DNA from: Nematostella vectensis
Lineage: Eukaryota > Cnidaria > Anthozoa > Actiniaria > Edwardsiidae
Direction of reading: 5' to 3'
DNA length: 64,000 nt
Assembly: GCF_932526225.1 (NCBI RefSeq)
Contig: NC_064036.1
Span: 11,029,181-11,093,180, forward strand
Below the pieces are notes generated by a model. The model made no database searches and had not been told where the DNA came from. It was given only the letters and a program-made list of their open reading frames with translations. Numbering within the stretch: position 1 is the first letter of the stretch; each line of letters starts with the position of its first letter. A program made the position numbers and the translations under genes. This document shows positions 35,701 to 47,592 of the stretch, in pieces.

Positions 35701-38700
35701 GGTACGTACAGTGGGGTACCACTCGAACTAATACCCACATATCAAGTTACGTACAGTGGGGTACCACTCAAGCTAATACCCACACATCAAGGTACGTACA
35801 GTGGGGTACCACTCGACCTAATACCCACATATCAAGTTACGTACAGTGGGGTACCACTCAAGCTAATACCCACACATCAAAGTACGTACATTGGGCTACC
35901 ACTCGACCTAATACCCACACATCAAGTTACGTACAGTGAGGTACCACTCGACCTAATACCCACACATCAAGTTACGCACAGTGGGGTACCACTCGACCTA
36001 ATACCCAGACATCAAGTTACGTACAGTGAGGTACCACTCGACCTAATACCCAGACATCAAGTTACGCACAGTGGGGTACCACTCTACCTAATACCCACAC
36101 ATCAAGTTACATACAGTGGGGTACCACTCGACCTAATACCCACATATCAAGGTACGTACAGTGGGGTACCACTCGACCTAATACCCACACATCAAGTTAC
36201 GTACAGTGGGGTACCACTTGACCTAATACCCACACATCAAGGTACGTACAGTTGGGTACCACTCGACCTAATACCCAGACATCAAGGTACGTACATTGGG
36301 CTACCACTCGACCTAATACCCACACATCAAGTTACGTACAGTGGGGTACCACTTGACCTAATACCCACACATCAAGGTACGTACAGTTGGGTACCACTCG
36401 ACCTAATACCCACACATCGAGGTACGTACAGTGAGGTACCACTCGACCTAATACCCACACATCAAGTTACGTACAGTGGGGTACCACTCGACCTAATACC
36501 CACATATCAAGTTACGTACAGTGGGGTACCACTCGACCTAATACCCACACATCAAGGTACGTACAGTGGGCTACCACTCGACCTAATACCCACACATCAA
36601 GGTACGTACAGTGGGGTACCACTCGACCTAATACCCACACATCAAGGTACGTACATTGGGGTACCACTCGACCTAATACCCACACATCAAGGTACGTACA
36701 GTGAGGTACCACTCGACCTAATACCCACACATCAAGTTACGTACAGTGGGGTACCACTCGACCTAATACCCACACATCGAGGTACGTACAGTGGGGTACC
36801 ACTCGACCTAATACCCACACATCAAGGTACGGACAGTGGGGTACCACTCGACCTAATACCCAGACATCAAGTTACGTACAGTGAGGTACCACTCGACCTA
36901 ATACCCACACATCAAGTTACGTACAGTGGGCTACCACTCGACCTAATACCCAGACATCAAGTTACGTACAGTGGGGTACCACTCGACCTAATACCCACAT
37001 ATTAAGGTACGTACAGTGCGGTACCACTCGACCTAATACCCACACATCGAGGTACGTACAGTGGGGTACCACTCGACCTAATACCCACACATCAAGTTAC
37101 GTACAGTGGGCTACCACTCGACCTAATACCCACACATCAAGTTACGTACAGTGGGGTACCACTCGACCTAATACCCACATATTAAGGTACGTACAGTGCG
37201 GTACCACTCGACCTAATACCCACACATCGAGGTACGTACAATGGGCTACCACTCGACCTAATACCCACACATCAAGTTACGTACAGTGGGCTACCACTCG
37301 ACCTAATACCCACATATCAAGTTACGCACAGTGGGCTACCACTCGACCTAATACCCACACATCAAGTTACGTACAGTGGAGTACCACTCGACCTAATACC
37401 CACATATTAAGGTACGTACAGTGCGGTACCACTCGACCTAATACCCACACATCGAGGTACGTACAGTGGGCTACCACTCGACCTAATACCCACACATCGA
37501 GGTACGTACAGTGGGGTACCACTCGACCTAATACCCACACTTCGAGGTACGTACAGTGGGCTACCACTCGACCTAATACCCACACATCAAGGTACGTACA
37601 GTGAGGTACCACTCGACCTAATACCCACACATCAAGGTACGTACAGTGAGGTACCACTCGACCTAATACCCACACATCAAGGTACGTACAGTGGGGTACC
37701 ACTCTACCTAATACCCACACATCAAGGTACGTACAGTGGGGTACCACTCTACCTAATACCCACACATCAAGGTACGGACAGTGGGGTACCACTCGACCTA
37801 ATACCCACACATCGAGGTAAGTACAGTGGGCTACCACTCGACCTAATACCCACACATCAAGGTACGTACAGTGGGGTACCACTCTACCTAATACCCAGAC
37901 ATCAAGGTACGGACAATGGGGTATACCACTCGACCTAATATACACACATCAAGGTAAGTACAGTGGGGTACCACTCGACCTAATACCCAGACATCAAGGT
38001 ACGGACAATGGGGTATACCACTCGACCTAATACCAACACATCGAGGTAAGAATATTGGGGTACCACTCGACCTAATAGCCAGACATCGAGGTACGAATAG
38101 TGGGGTACCACTCGACCTAGCCATGTCACGGTCAGTGGCTTATACGCTTCTATTCACGCTTTTTTGTCTACTTATTTGATACCCATTTGATACACTGAGC
38201 CTTATCTGTACTTTTCATTTTACAGATGGTTCTTGAGTCTGGTGATTGGCTCTCTGGGGGTGACTTGGAGGTGATCGAGCGCATCCGATGGAATGATGGT
38301 CTCGACAAGTACCGACTCACACCCAACGAACTTCGAGACGAGTTTAAACGACTTGGATCCGACGCAGTATTCGCCTTCCAGCTCAGGAACCCTGTGCACA
38401 ATGGCCATGCGCTACTCATGCAGGTGTGACCGGTATATCCTGAACAACATGCGCATGTTAGGAATAGTAAGCGGTTATACCACGAAACATGTCTAGGAAC
38501 AGTAAGCGGTTGGGCAGCTATTACCATAAATATAACTTTGTTTATAGATGATAATTTTTTACCTTCATAGTTGTGTTTTTTGTCTTAAGGATACACGGCA
38601 ACGTCTAATTCAGCGTGGCTTCAAGAAGCCCGTTCTACTATTGCATCCCCTAGGGGGGTGGACCAAGGAGGACGATGTCCCGCTCGCTGTGCGCATGCGC

Positions 38701-39803
38701 CAACACTACGCGGTTCTTAACGAGGGAGTGTTAGACCCCGACACAACTGTCCTCGCGATATTCCCCTCGCCCATGATGTACGCCGGGCCTACCGAGGTAT
38801 GTCTTCAGTAATCTTAATATTTGCCTCATATTATTTTCCACCTGGTACTCTTTATATATCCTGGACGCCAGAAGCTCCGGCAAAGCCATGACGAACGAAT
38901 GCCGAGTGATGGCAGGTTTCACCGCCGGAAAGCGGAAGCCGTGATGAACGAATAATGCCTAGTGGGGAGTAGGCGAGTACACGGGGCAAAGGGGGGGAGG
39001 GGTGCGCAAGGTGCGCGCCAAAAAAGTGGGTCATTCCTTATAAAGGAATCTTCAAATACCCTGCTTTTTCTATATAATTCCTATGACTCACCCCCTCCCT
39101 CCCCCCCCCCCCCCCCCCCCACCCAATCCTGGGTTCGCGCCTGGGGAGGTTAACTTGGATGCCAGAGGTCCTATCACCACCAAACACCCCAAAGCTGTGG
39201 CGAATGAATACCGAGTAGGGGCTAGTTAACCTTGGCATGTGCTATGCAGCTTGTTGAATGTGTTGATAGGCTGTAAGTTTACTCTTCTGCAAATACTAAT
39301 ACTATCCTGTCCATAAGGTACAATGGCATGCAAAAGCGCGTGTCGCTGCTGGGGTGAATTTCTATATAGTCGGTCGCGACCCCGCCGGCATGCCACACCC
39401 TGATGAGAAGAGGGACCTGTACCACCCCAGCCATGGCCGAAAGGTACCACTACTATACCACTAAGAGTTTGCGATAATCAGTGTACCGTCCTCCTTTGTT
39501 TTGTATATTGGTTCCCCCTACCCTTTTCCTCTGCGTTTCCACTTACATTTTCTTCACCACTAGGTTCTCACCATGGCGCCTGGACTTACCCAGCTCGAAA
39601 TCGTCCCTTTCCGAGTCGCTGCGTACAACACGCGGCACAAGAAGATGGAATTCTTCGATCCTGAACACAAGGAAGACTTTGACTTTATCTCAGGGACGCG
39701 CATGCGAGCGCTAGCGCGATCAGGGAAGGAACCGCCGAATGGGTTCATGGCGCCAACAGCATGGAACATCCTAGCAGAATTCTACCAGTCCGTTAAGAAT
39801 TAA
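29765..39803 (+). CDS. PAPSS: Bifunctional PAPS synthase, intact copy 1
   Basis: The enzyme makes APS from sulfate and ATP, then phosphorylates APS to PAPS, the donor for all sulfotransferases. Exons: 29765-29800, 30665-30779, 31352-31587, 31844-31982, 32783-32901, 33168-33281, 33628-33739, 33966-34171, 38226-38423, 38590-38796, 39318-39443 and 39564-39803. All borders are AG/GT and all phases agree. The predicted length is 615 aa, against 614-624 for the human enzymes. APS kinase half: P-loop [57 protein letters not shown] sulfurylase half: [47 protein letters not shown] (HNGH nucleotide site), [51 protein letters not shown]. The first exon ([12 protein letters not shown]) is inferred from start context, phase and total length. 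The rest is unambiguous. One acceptor (38590) is TTAAG, where the other copies have TTCAG. Confidence 0.96.
31640..31843 (+). repeat. Acceptor-adjacent VNTR, unit 1 (3 units)
   Basis: Three diverged units of about 70 bp, containing ATAATGTGTTGTCTATATC and GCGCAAGTTTATGG, fill the end of the intron before exon 31844. The last unit runs into the splice acceptor TCTATATCTACAG. Internal units keep the pyrimidine-rich GTTGTCTATATCTA but not the AG. Confidence 0.85.
34136..38120 (+). repeat. 45-bp minisatellite made from exon end plus 5' splice site (about 87 intronic units)
   Basis: The first unit is the last 36 nt of PAPSS exon 33966-34171 (from TGGGGTACCAC to ATATCAAG) plus the donor GTACGTACAG. 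It is followed by about 87 intronic copies with the pattern TGGGGTACCACTCGACCTAA, TACCCACACATCAAG, GTACGTACAG. Many copies keep AAG or GAG followed by GTACGT or GTAAGT, and many others have TTACGT, which removes the donor. The 45-bp period gives stop-free frames of up to about 446 codons on either strand, which are artefacts. In the exon's own frame a TAA occurs at 34199-34201, so use of a later donor would truncate the protein. Confidence 0.97.
38830..39230 (+). repeat. Intronic element with G-run and C-run arms (also in units 2 and 3)
   Basis: Between exons 38590-38796 and 39318-39443 lies a G-rich run (about 38990-39000) and, about 100 nt later, a C-run (about 39095-39120). The arms also share GTGGGTCAT and ATGACTCAC, with TTCCTTATAAAGGAA between them. 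The same arrangement with other run lengths occurs at about 47846-47958 and 56720-56832. It is probably a small fold-back element that predates the triplication. Confidence 0.55.
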
Positions 39804-39984
39804 CAGCACCAAAACATCTCAGCATTATATCAAAATATCTCAATTTTATTTTAATATTATTTCTCTAAACCTCATCATATAGTGTATCTGGGAATTTTTT
39901 ACTTTCTTGTCTAAAGCAATTTATCACTTGGGCAAGCGCAATAGCAAGTGCAAACGCAAGCGCAACACAAGTAAGAATCATTCA

Positions 39985-39990
39985 AATAAA
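39985..39990 (+). terminator. Candidate poly(A) signal of PAPSS copy 1
   Basis: AATAAA lies about 180 bp after the stop codon. It is kept in unit 2 (about 48794) but disrupted in unit 3, where the matching sequence near 57666 reads TTCAAACACAAG. Confidence 0.4.
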
Positions 39991-40725
39991 GCGCACAAAC
40001 ATTCAAGCAAATACATTCTCGTGCTCTTGCATTAGCTTGCGTTAGTTTGCGTTTCACTTTTGGCTGGAAATTTGCGTGCGTTGTGCTCGCCCTCGACGCA
40101 CCCTTGGTTAGAATTATGCATTTCGAGATGATTCCCTGTTATTCTGGCGCAGTTGTGCACTGATCCCGGTAAAGAGCTAAACGGTATTTGAAATGGGATG
40201 TTTAAACTTCGGCAGGTGTGGGTAATCTCGACACCATCATTTATTGATTTTTGGAAGGTGCGGGCGGCTTTTCAACCTCTGCTTAAATTATTTTACCTTT
40301 GGCTTAGGTGTTGGTAATGTGAAAAGACTTTAATTGTCTTCACATTTTATTCCTTTTTTTCTTATTTATCACGTGGCATATATTACAGACTTTTAGGGAA
40401 CTGTTTTTTTCTCATTTATAACTTTAGAAAATGTTCTTATGATATTTATAATCTTCATTCATTTGCAAAGCAATATGTGCCTTGGATAAAGATATAAAAG
40501 TATATATATTTGGGAGCGTTACATATATCCATCTTAATGGATATAATATACATATCATACTTTATCCGTGTAAGTATTTCTGCGTTTGGCTAGAGACGTA
40601 TGGGTGTATAGGTGCAGGGTGTTAGTCGTTACAGAGAAATATAGTTACTAGAAATTATAAAGTACTTTAATGAAATGAACAGGTATCGGTTCCAGATTTG
40701 ATTTTATTATTTTCATGAGTATTTA

Positions 40726-40905
40726 CCCTGGTTTGAGCTCAGGAACTTTGAAAAAAAAAATCTTTAACTGTATTTACCCTGGTTTGAGCTCATGAACTTT
40801 GAAAAAAATCCTTTACTTCATTTACCCTGGTTTGAGCTCAGGAACTTTGAAAAAATCCTTAACTGTATGAACCCTGGTTTGAGCTCAGGTACCTTTGGCT
40901 TGAGA
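40726..40905 (+). repeat. 3'-flank VNTR, unit 1 (4 units)
   Basis: Four units contain TTTACCCTGGTTTGAGCTCA and then GGAACTTTGAAAAA with varying A-runs. Unit 2 has three (about 49553-49680). In unit 3 the position is occupied by a 2-kb insertion. Confidence 0.85.
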
Positions 40906-41045
40906 AGTCCGTATTACTGGCTCTCACAGGATCTTGCTGGAGACTTATGGCTCAGCAAACTATGATTTTTATCATATCTCTGTAATAAAACGTCAGGCTT
41001 CTTGGAATGGTACTAGAGACCAGCAACTTATAGAAAATAGTTTCA

Positions 41046-41510
41046 AACCTTTCACGCGCACTTAAATGCACAGTACATAGTATAATACAACTGAGTAAAA
41101 ATTCAAGGGTACAAATTTGGGTTTTTCGTACAAATAAAAACAAGGTAGGAATAATTTTTGTACTGAAGTAGCAACTGATTACGAGTTGTTGCGTAATTAA
41201 GTAGGCTCTGAAAACGCGTGTTCCGTGAATAGAATTCTTACTATTAGGAACCGGAATCAAAGAAGAACTGCTCTTGAGATGACAGAATCTGTGCAGAATC
41301 ATCTGAAAGAAGGGGAATTATTTCTTATTCAAAAAATTGATGGAGATTTGCATGATTTTTAGACCAGTTTCTAATCAGTTCCTGCTTCGGTAAAAAACAG
41401 AATTGTTCCTACCTCGTTTCTATTTGTACAAACAAATCCCTGATTTTTTACTCAGTTGTATTATACTATGTTTGGTGGATTGATGTGCGTGTGTAAGGTA
41501 TAAAAGTTTT
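41046..41510. mobile_element. Fold-back MITE-like element, unit 1 copy
   Basis: Arms of about 135 bp are inverted around a loop of about 190 bp. The left arm reads CCTTTCACGCGCAC, ATAGTATAATACAACTGAGT, ACAAGGTAGGAATAAT. The right arm reads ATTGTTCCTACCTCG, ACTCAGTTGTATTATACTAT, GTGCGTGTGTAAGG. No coding capacity. A copy sits at about 49825-50300 in unit 2. Unit 3's similarity to the other units ends just before this point. Confidence 0.7.
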
Positions 41511-42934
41511 TTTTTATAAAATTAGGAAACAGTTCCTACTTCCTTTCAAGAGTAGAAACCAATTACAACTTGATTTAAAAAATGACGCAAATCTCTATGA
41601 ATTTCGTTAAAAAAGAATAAATTCCACTTCTTTTGGGTGATTCTAATTATAACCCGGTCACTTCTAGTCCAGTTTCTATGTCACTGACCGTAATTTTTGA
41701 TATGTCGCGCAGTTGTGTAGCTAGCGTGACTGCCAAGCGCGTGATCTAAGCGTTACTTCCACTTGGGTGGTCTTCACCGTCGACAACATTCGCATATAAT
41801 TTTAGAAGTCATTCTCCAGTCAATCTAACTTATAGCATGAATCTTTGAATAGCACTGAATGATTTTGAGAGAAGGTATCGAAGGTAGAGACTATTAGAAT
41901 GAGTCTTTGCTTCTATTAGGATCGCCTCAAATAGAAATTTAGCATAAATCCGCTAAATAGCGCAAAAATCGATGTAAAAAATATGTTGGCGTATTTTCCT
42001 ATTCTATACAGAAAATAGGTAATCTCGATTTTTTTTTGTTATTGAAAAATTACCCCCTCCCCCCTTTACCATTAGGAACCGATTAGGAACTGACTAGAAA
42101 CCTAGAAGTTTAAGGAACCAGGATCACCGCGGTAATCGAAAAAACATCGGTTTTTCTGCTCTCTTCAGTCAGCGTAAGGGCGTAACGCATAGGTTGCGTT
42201 ACAAAAACGATAACTAGTTGCATGACACGGTTTAGCCGGAACCCAATATCACATCAAACCTACGTCCATGTACAGCAAAGCCCCAAGTTCATGCTTTACT
42301 TGATGTTCACTATCTTGACTCAGGGGCTGATCGCTCTTCAATATCATGGTGGGTAAGAATTCTTTAGATTTGGCGTTTGTTACCAAGGGTTTTATTCACT
42401 AGTCTGCTAATTAATTGCTTTCTTATATTGAGTTTAAGCAATAAGTGTTTGGTTTCTTTTATTCGTTCACGTTTTTTTTTTTTTGCCGAGTTTAACTTTT
42501 CAAAAATGGCATCGTCCAATGGAATTGGAATGAAAAGGAGATCATATGCTTGAGCTTGATTAAAGCTTATTCTTATTCAAACATTAAAGTAAATTCATAT
42601 ATATTTTTATTTCGACCAAATGACAGTTCAAGATACCTCAAATATACTTATTTTGTTGTGAATCCGGGTCGTATTCTATGGTTTCGTGCAAAGGTGGCGT
42701 TCTTACGTTACACCGGCATGATATCTGACGACATCTGATATCAAAATCTCAAGATCCTGATACCAAGACAGTAGCCTGCGTTACAACTGGATTCAGTATG
42801 GAACATTCTTCGTTATAGACCAAAGCGTTTGACTTTTATTCATTCATATTTGCATAAAAATTAAAGAAATCGGTTGTAGGTTCTACTCCACTGCCCAAGT
42901 CCAACGACCTTGATGCCTCAAAACACTTTGATTT

Positions 42935-42988
42935 GGTTATATCAGGGAAGTGTAAGGAGAGGAGACACTTACACTTCCCTGGTTATAT
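42935..42988. mobile_element. 38-bp palindromic insertion with target duplication (hAT-like)
   Basis: The direct repeat GGTTATAT (42935-42942 and 42981-42988) brackets CAGGGAAGTGTAAG, a short spacer, and CTTACACTTCCCT. Unit 1 has the empty site (GATTTGGTTATATATGATTG, about 30281), which proves an insertion. A 7-8 bp duplication and CAGGG termini fit hAT-type elements. The copy is too small to be anything but a non-autonomous remnant. Confidence 0.75.
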
Positions 42989-44219
42989 ATGATTGCTTGT
43001 TTTGTAAAAAGATTTCAATAATCATTCAGGCCATCACAGTTCTTATTGTTCCTATCATTCGTGCTTTGTTCGTAAAGAGTTGTTATTGCTTTGCAGTGGC
43101 TTTCGAGATTTGTTTCTACGTTCAGTTGAAATTGATTTCTATCGCTTAGAAAACTTAGAAATGTTTTCAAAATAAAAATCGCTTTTCAAACAAGCTCTCA
43201 ATAAACAGCAACTTATTCTTAAAGATCCCTCTCCATTTATTTCAGTCACAGCAATAGACAAAACGAAACCCGACACGAACACTTATCGACAAACGCACGA
43301 CCTCAAGCCGACCTAGACTCGAGCAACGTCCGAACCTAGCTGTGTTCTTACCCCCGTATTCTGTATTTCAGAATATAGCGAAGGCTACGAATGTCGAGTA
43401 CAAAGACCACAGCGTGAGTCGGGACAAGCGTGGACAGGTGGTGGGCACAAGGGCCGGCTTCCGAGGATGCTCAGTCTGGTTCACCGGTGAGTCGATGGAC
43501 AAATCGTTAACATTGCAACGGGAGCGCTGGGAAAAAAACCTTTGCCCGTAAGACAGCTTTCCTGAAAAGAAGGAGGAGACCCTTGGGGGAAATATGGTGA
43601 TAAATAAATCCTCGGTGACATAGTAACGGGAGCGCTGAGAATAAAACCTTGGTCCGCAGGATGCGCGCTTGAATGTCATAAATATATACTATTATGTTGT
43701 AAAAGCCTCCAAAATATACAAAGCTATATTATTCGCATTGTACAAGAGGCACCAGATCTCGTCAGACTTGTCTGTCTAGAAAGTGCCGCCCTTGCTTACC
43801 TGGAATGAGATTCTAACCGCTCCCTCCATTTCGAATCACCTCCTGCACACAATAAGCACTTTATATATGGCTATAGGCCTATTGACGAACTTCGCCCATT
43901 TGCTGAATAACCCTTCCCATTGCATTTCCCTTCAGGTCTCTCCGGTGCGGGCAAGACCACGCTCAGCATGGCTTTGGAGGATTACCTGTGCCGCCACGGC
44001 ATCCCCGCCTATACCCTGGACGGGGATAATATTCGCATAGGACTCAACAGGAACCTCGGCTTTTCGCCTGAGGATTGCGAGGAAAATATCCGTCGTGTTA
44101 GCGAGGTGGCCAAGCTGTTTGCAGACTCTGGAATGATCTGTTTGACTGCTTTAATCAGCCCCTATAGTAGGGTATGTACATGCATCGTTTAGTGCACGCG
44201 CGGTAGATGTTGATTCTAA

Positions 44220-44490
44220 TTAAGGAAGGAACACGCGCAAGTTTATGGCAAGTGTCTGTATAGGGCAATAATGTGTTGTCTATATCTAATAAAAGGAAAG
44301 CCATGCGCAAGTTTATGGCACGGGTCTGTATAGGGCAATAATGTGTTGGCTATATCTAATAAGGGGAAAGCCATGCGCAAGTGTCTGTATAGGGCAATAA
44401 TGTGTTGTATATATCTAATAAGGGGAAAGCCATGCGCAAGATTATGGCAGGGGTCTATGTAGCATAATAATGTGTTGTCTATATCTACAG
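44220..44490 (+). repeat. Acceptor-adjacent VNTR, unit 2 (4 units)
   Basis: Four units of the same 58-70 bp repeat as at 31640-31843, with GGGCAATAATGTGTTGTCTA and GGGGAAAGCCATGCGCAAG. The last unit ends in the acceptor before exon 44491. Confidence 0.9.
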
Positions 44491-45807
44491 GACCGTGATC
44501 GCGCTAGAAAGCTTCACGAAGACGCGAACCTGTCGTTTTTCGAGATTTTCGTCAACACTCCGCTGGAGACATGCGAGAAGCGTGATGTGAAGGGACTTTA
44601 CAAGAAAGCACGAGCTGGAATCATCAAGAGTGGGTCTAGGCATACCTCTACAATCTGGCGACTGCCTGGCTTTTACACTTAGCAGAAGGGCCAACATGGC
44701 CGCAACGGCGAGTGTGACGTCACATGCTCGGCCTATACCACACAACTCTATTTCATATAACACCGCACTAAAAAAAACAATACACCAAACAATACTGTAC
44801 TCTACCCTACCTATTCTAGAACGTGTGCCCATTTTAGTAAAGCTTGTAACGTTCCACCTTCATGCCATGCCAAACCATTCAATAAACACTAGTCAACACT
44901 ACACCAAACCGAACCACACCACGCTAGCCTAACTATGACACCCCTTACCAACAGAGCAACAGCTCGCATTCAAACGTGGAATGACTGCGCCATGTTTAAT
45001 GCATTGTTACCGAATGTAGCTCATCTGTTCTTTGTCTTTATTCTTTAAGCTTTTACTGGAATAAACGAAGAATACCAGCCCCCACATAAGCCTGAGCTGG
45101 TACTCAGAGCAGGGGAGCTATCAGTAGACAACTGTGTCCAGGAGGTTGTCAAACTCCTTACCAAGTCTGTAAGTGCAACCAAATGAGGTCTATCGTAAAG
45201 ATTATATATTGGTAGGCGGGTTTGTAGCTCGTCCGACTTGCCTGGCACGTGGCTTCTTAGCTAGCAAACCCGATGCGACCAACTTTATATTTATGTGCAT
45301 CCCATTTGCATTGAGTACGGTTCATAGTTCGACGTCTGAACTTAACTTAAAGTATCACAAAATGCAGGAAAAGTCATATAGTAAACAGTAAACAGTATCC
45401 GCAAGTCTTTAACTCACATTCCTTATGTTTCAGGGTGTATTACCACATGCCATTGTCAACGGTATCAAGGAGCTATTTGTTGAGCCAGAAAATGTCGCCG
45501 CTGCCAAACAAGAGGCGGATAGTCTTCCAAAATTAGAGATAACTAAGGTAAAACTGGATACCCCTCCACACGAAGAGCCCTTTCGTGGGCTGCAACAGAA
45601 GCTTATTTAAACTATTTCCTTGTTTTCGAAGTAAACTCGCAAGAACGACGAACCAATACCGAGTGGCGGCATGCATATCTTGATAAGCCTCTGGTACCCA
45701 GGGTATAAATTCAGCCTCTTTAGTTTATTCACATCCTGTTTGTCGTATCTGTCGATACGAACATCGCTTAGCGACAAGCAAAGTTAGAGAGTTATAGAGA
45801 GCACTCT

Positions 45808-45898
45808 TCCAAGAGTGTGGTTGCAAGGTTATGGTTCCAAGGGTGTGGTTGCAATGTTATGGTTCCAAGTATGTGGTCACAAGGGTGTGGTTCCATGG
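45808..45898 (+). repeat. Short VNTR GTGTGGTTGCAAGGTTATGG (three units)
   Basis: Three diverged units of about 27-28 bp lie in the intron before exon 45965. Unit 3 has the same three at about 54866-54956. Unit 1 has about one (33534-33565). Confidence 0.7.
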
Positions 45899-46474
45899 TA
45901 TACTGATTGACCTCACTTTGATATTTACCCATGTTCGTTTTCTCCTTATTCTCCTCCCGTGTAGCTGGACTTACAGTGGGTTCAGGTTCTATCTGAAGGA
46001 TGGGCAACGCCGCTTTACGGCTTCATGAGGGAGAATGAGTTCCTTCAGTGTCAACATTTCGGCGCCCTTTTACAAGGTAGGTGTTCTTTTATGTTCGGCA
46101 TCCACCATAAATGTCTAATTTCAGTCGCTGTGTTTAGCTGGCTGCGATGGCTATACGTAGTATATGCTTCTGTTTTCCAATAAATTCCCAATTAAGTGAT
46201 TAATTGTATGATAACCTGTTGTCAGATTATCATAAAAAAACATGACTACTCAACTCTCAAAGACCGTTGATGGCGTAGTGAGAATCAAACATTTGTTTCT
46301 CAGCATCTGTATCCAACCAGTCCGTCCCGATCGTCCTACCGCTGACCACAGAGAATAAAAACCGACTTGAAGGTTGCTCTGCGTACACTTTGACCTACGA
46401 GGGACGAAACATCGCAATCGTCAGAAACCCTGACTTCTATGAACACCGTAAGGAGGAGCGGATAGCGCGGCAAT

Positions 46475-46925
46475 GGGGTACTACCTCACCCAACCATCCA
46501 CATATCAAGGTACGTACAGTGGGGTACCACTCGACCTAATACCCACACATCAAGTTACGTACAGTGGGGTACCACTCGACCTAATACCCAGACGTCAAGT
46601 TACGTACAATGGGGTACCACTCGACTTAATAACCACACATCAAGGTACGTACAGTGGGGTACCACTCAACCTAATACCCACACATCAAGTACGTACAGTG
46701 GGGTACCACTCGACCTAATACCCAGACGTCAAGTTACGTACAGTGGGGTACCACTCGACCTAATACCCACACATCAAGTTACGTACAGTGGGGTACCACT
46801 CGACCTAATACCCACACATCAAGTTACGTACAGTGGGGTACCACTCGACCTAATACCCAGACATTAAGGTAAGTACAGTGGAGTACCATCTCGACCTAAC
46901 CGTCCACACATCATGGTACGGTCAG
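46475..46925 (+). repeat. 45-bp donor-derived minisatellite, unit 2 (about 9 units)
   Basis: This is the same array as at 34136-38120, starting at the end of exon 46304-46509 and its donor, but with only about nine intronic units. The last units have drifted (CCATCTCGACCTAACCG). Confidence 0.92.
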
Positions 46926-47059
46926 TGGCTTATACGCTTCCATTCACGCTTATTTGTCTACTTATTTGATACCCATGAGGCACTGCCGGTTACGACACAT
47001 GGATTCTGCGAGTGCAGCCTTACTTGAAATAGATGTATATACACTTAGCCTAATCTGTA

Positions 47060-47086
47060 CTTTTCATTTTACGGATGGTTCTTGAG
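47060..47086 (+). other. Lost splice acceptor before copy-2 HNGH exon
   Basis: The intron end TTTTCATTTTACGG replaces the TTTTCATTTTACAG of unit 1. The nearest in-frame AG is TTCTTGAG at 47086, which would drop MVLE (four residues) and keep the frame. Skipping of the whole 198-nt exon would also keep frame but would remove the HNGH site. Confidence 0.85.
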
Positions 47087-47579
47087 TCTGGTGATTGGCT
47101 CTCTGGGGGTGACTTGGAGGTGATCCAGCGAATCCGATGGAATGATGGTCTCGACAAGTACCGACTCACACCCAACGAACTTCGAGAAGAGCTTAAACGA
47201 CGAGGATCCGACGTAGTATTCGCCTTCCAGCTCAGAAACCCTGTGCACAATGGCCATGCGCTACTCATGCAGGTGTGACCGGTATATCCTGAACAACATG
47301 CGCATGTTAGGAATAGTAAGCAGTTATACCACGAAACATGTCTAGGAACATTAAGCGGTTGGGGGAGCTATTACGATAAATATAACTTTGTTTATAGATG
47401 ATAATTTTTTACCTTCATAGTTGTGTTTTTTTTGTCTTCAGGATACACGGCAACGTCTAATTCAGCGTGGCTTCAAGAAGCCCGTTCTACTATTGCATCC
47501 CCTAGGGGGGTGGACCAAGGAGGACGATGTCCCGCTCGCTGTTCGCATGCGTCAACACTACGCGGTGCTTGACGAGGGA

Positions 47580-47592
47580 GGGGGGGGGGGGG
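47580..47592 (+). other. 13-nt G run inside copy-2 coding exon
   Basis: Where copies 1 and 3 encode EGVLDPDTT, copy 2 reads [12 protein letters not shown]. The exon is 216 nt against 207 nt, so the frame is kept. It may be real expansion or a sequencing/assembly error at a homopolymer. Confidence 0.8.

Larger units (their letters stand above)
26917..42147 (+). repeat. Tandem PAPSS unit 1 (15.2 kb)
   Basis: This is the first of three direct repeat units. Sequence similarity with units 2 and 3 begins at about 26917 (compare 42148 and 50932) and runs through the gene and its 3' flank. The unit is longer for two reasons. It keeps a 2.6-kb block at about 27531-30104 that units 2 and 3 lack, and its 45-bp minisatellite is about 4 kb long. 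It holds the only complete PAPSS gene. Confidence 0.9.

Noticed and set aside
34135-38124. Very long open frames on both strands (up to 446 codons)
   Set aside because: They are translations of the 45-bp minisatellite. The sequence is intronic in the PAPSS gene and the frames exist only because the period is a multiple of three.
42240-42350. Retropepsin-like string LDSGADRSSIS upstream of PAPSS copy 2 (also in units 1 and 3)
   Set aside because: One frame of the shared upstream block reads LLDVHYLDSGADRSSIS, which recalls retrotransposon proteases. There is no other retroelement domain nearby and the frame is short, so chance or an old fragment is likely.
42320-42356. Shared upstream block (ATATCATG followed by GTGGGTAAG) as PAPSS exon 1 in all units
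   Set aside because: An ATG before GTGGGT would keep phase 0, but the stronger GTAAGA donor 4 nt later would not. The exon at 29765 in unit 1 gives a better start context and a total length like known PAPSS.
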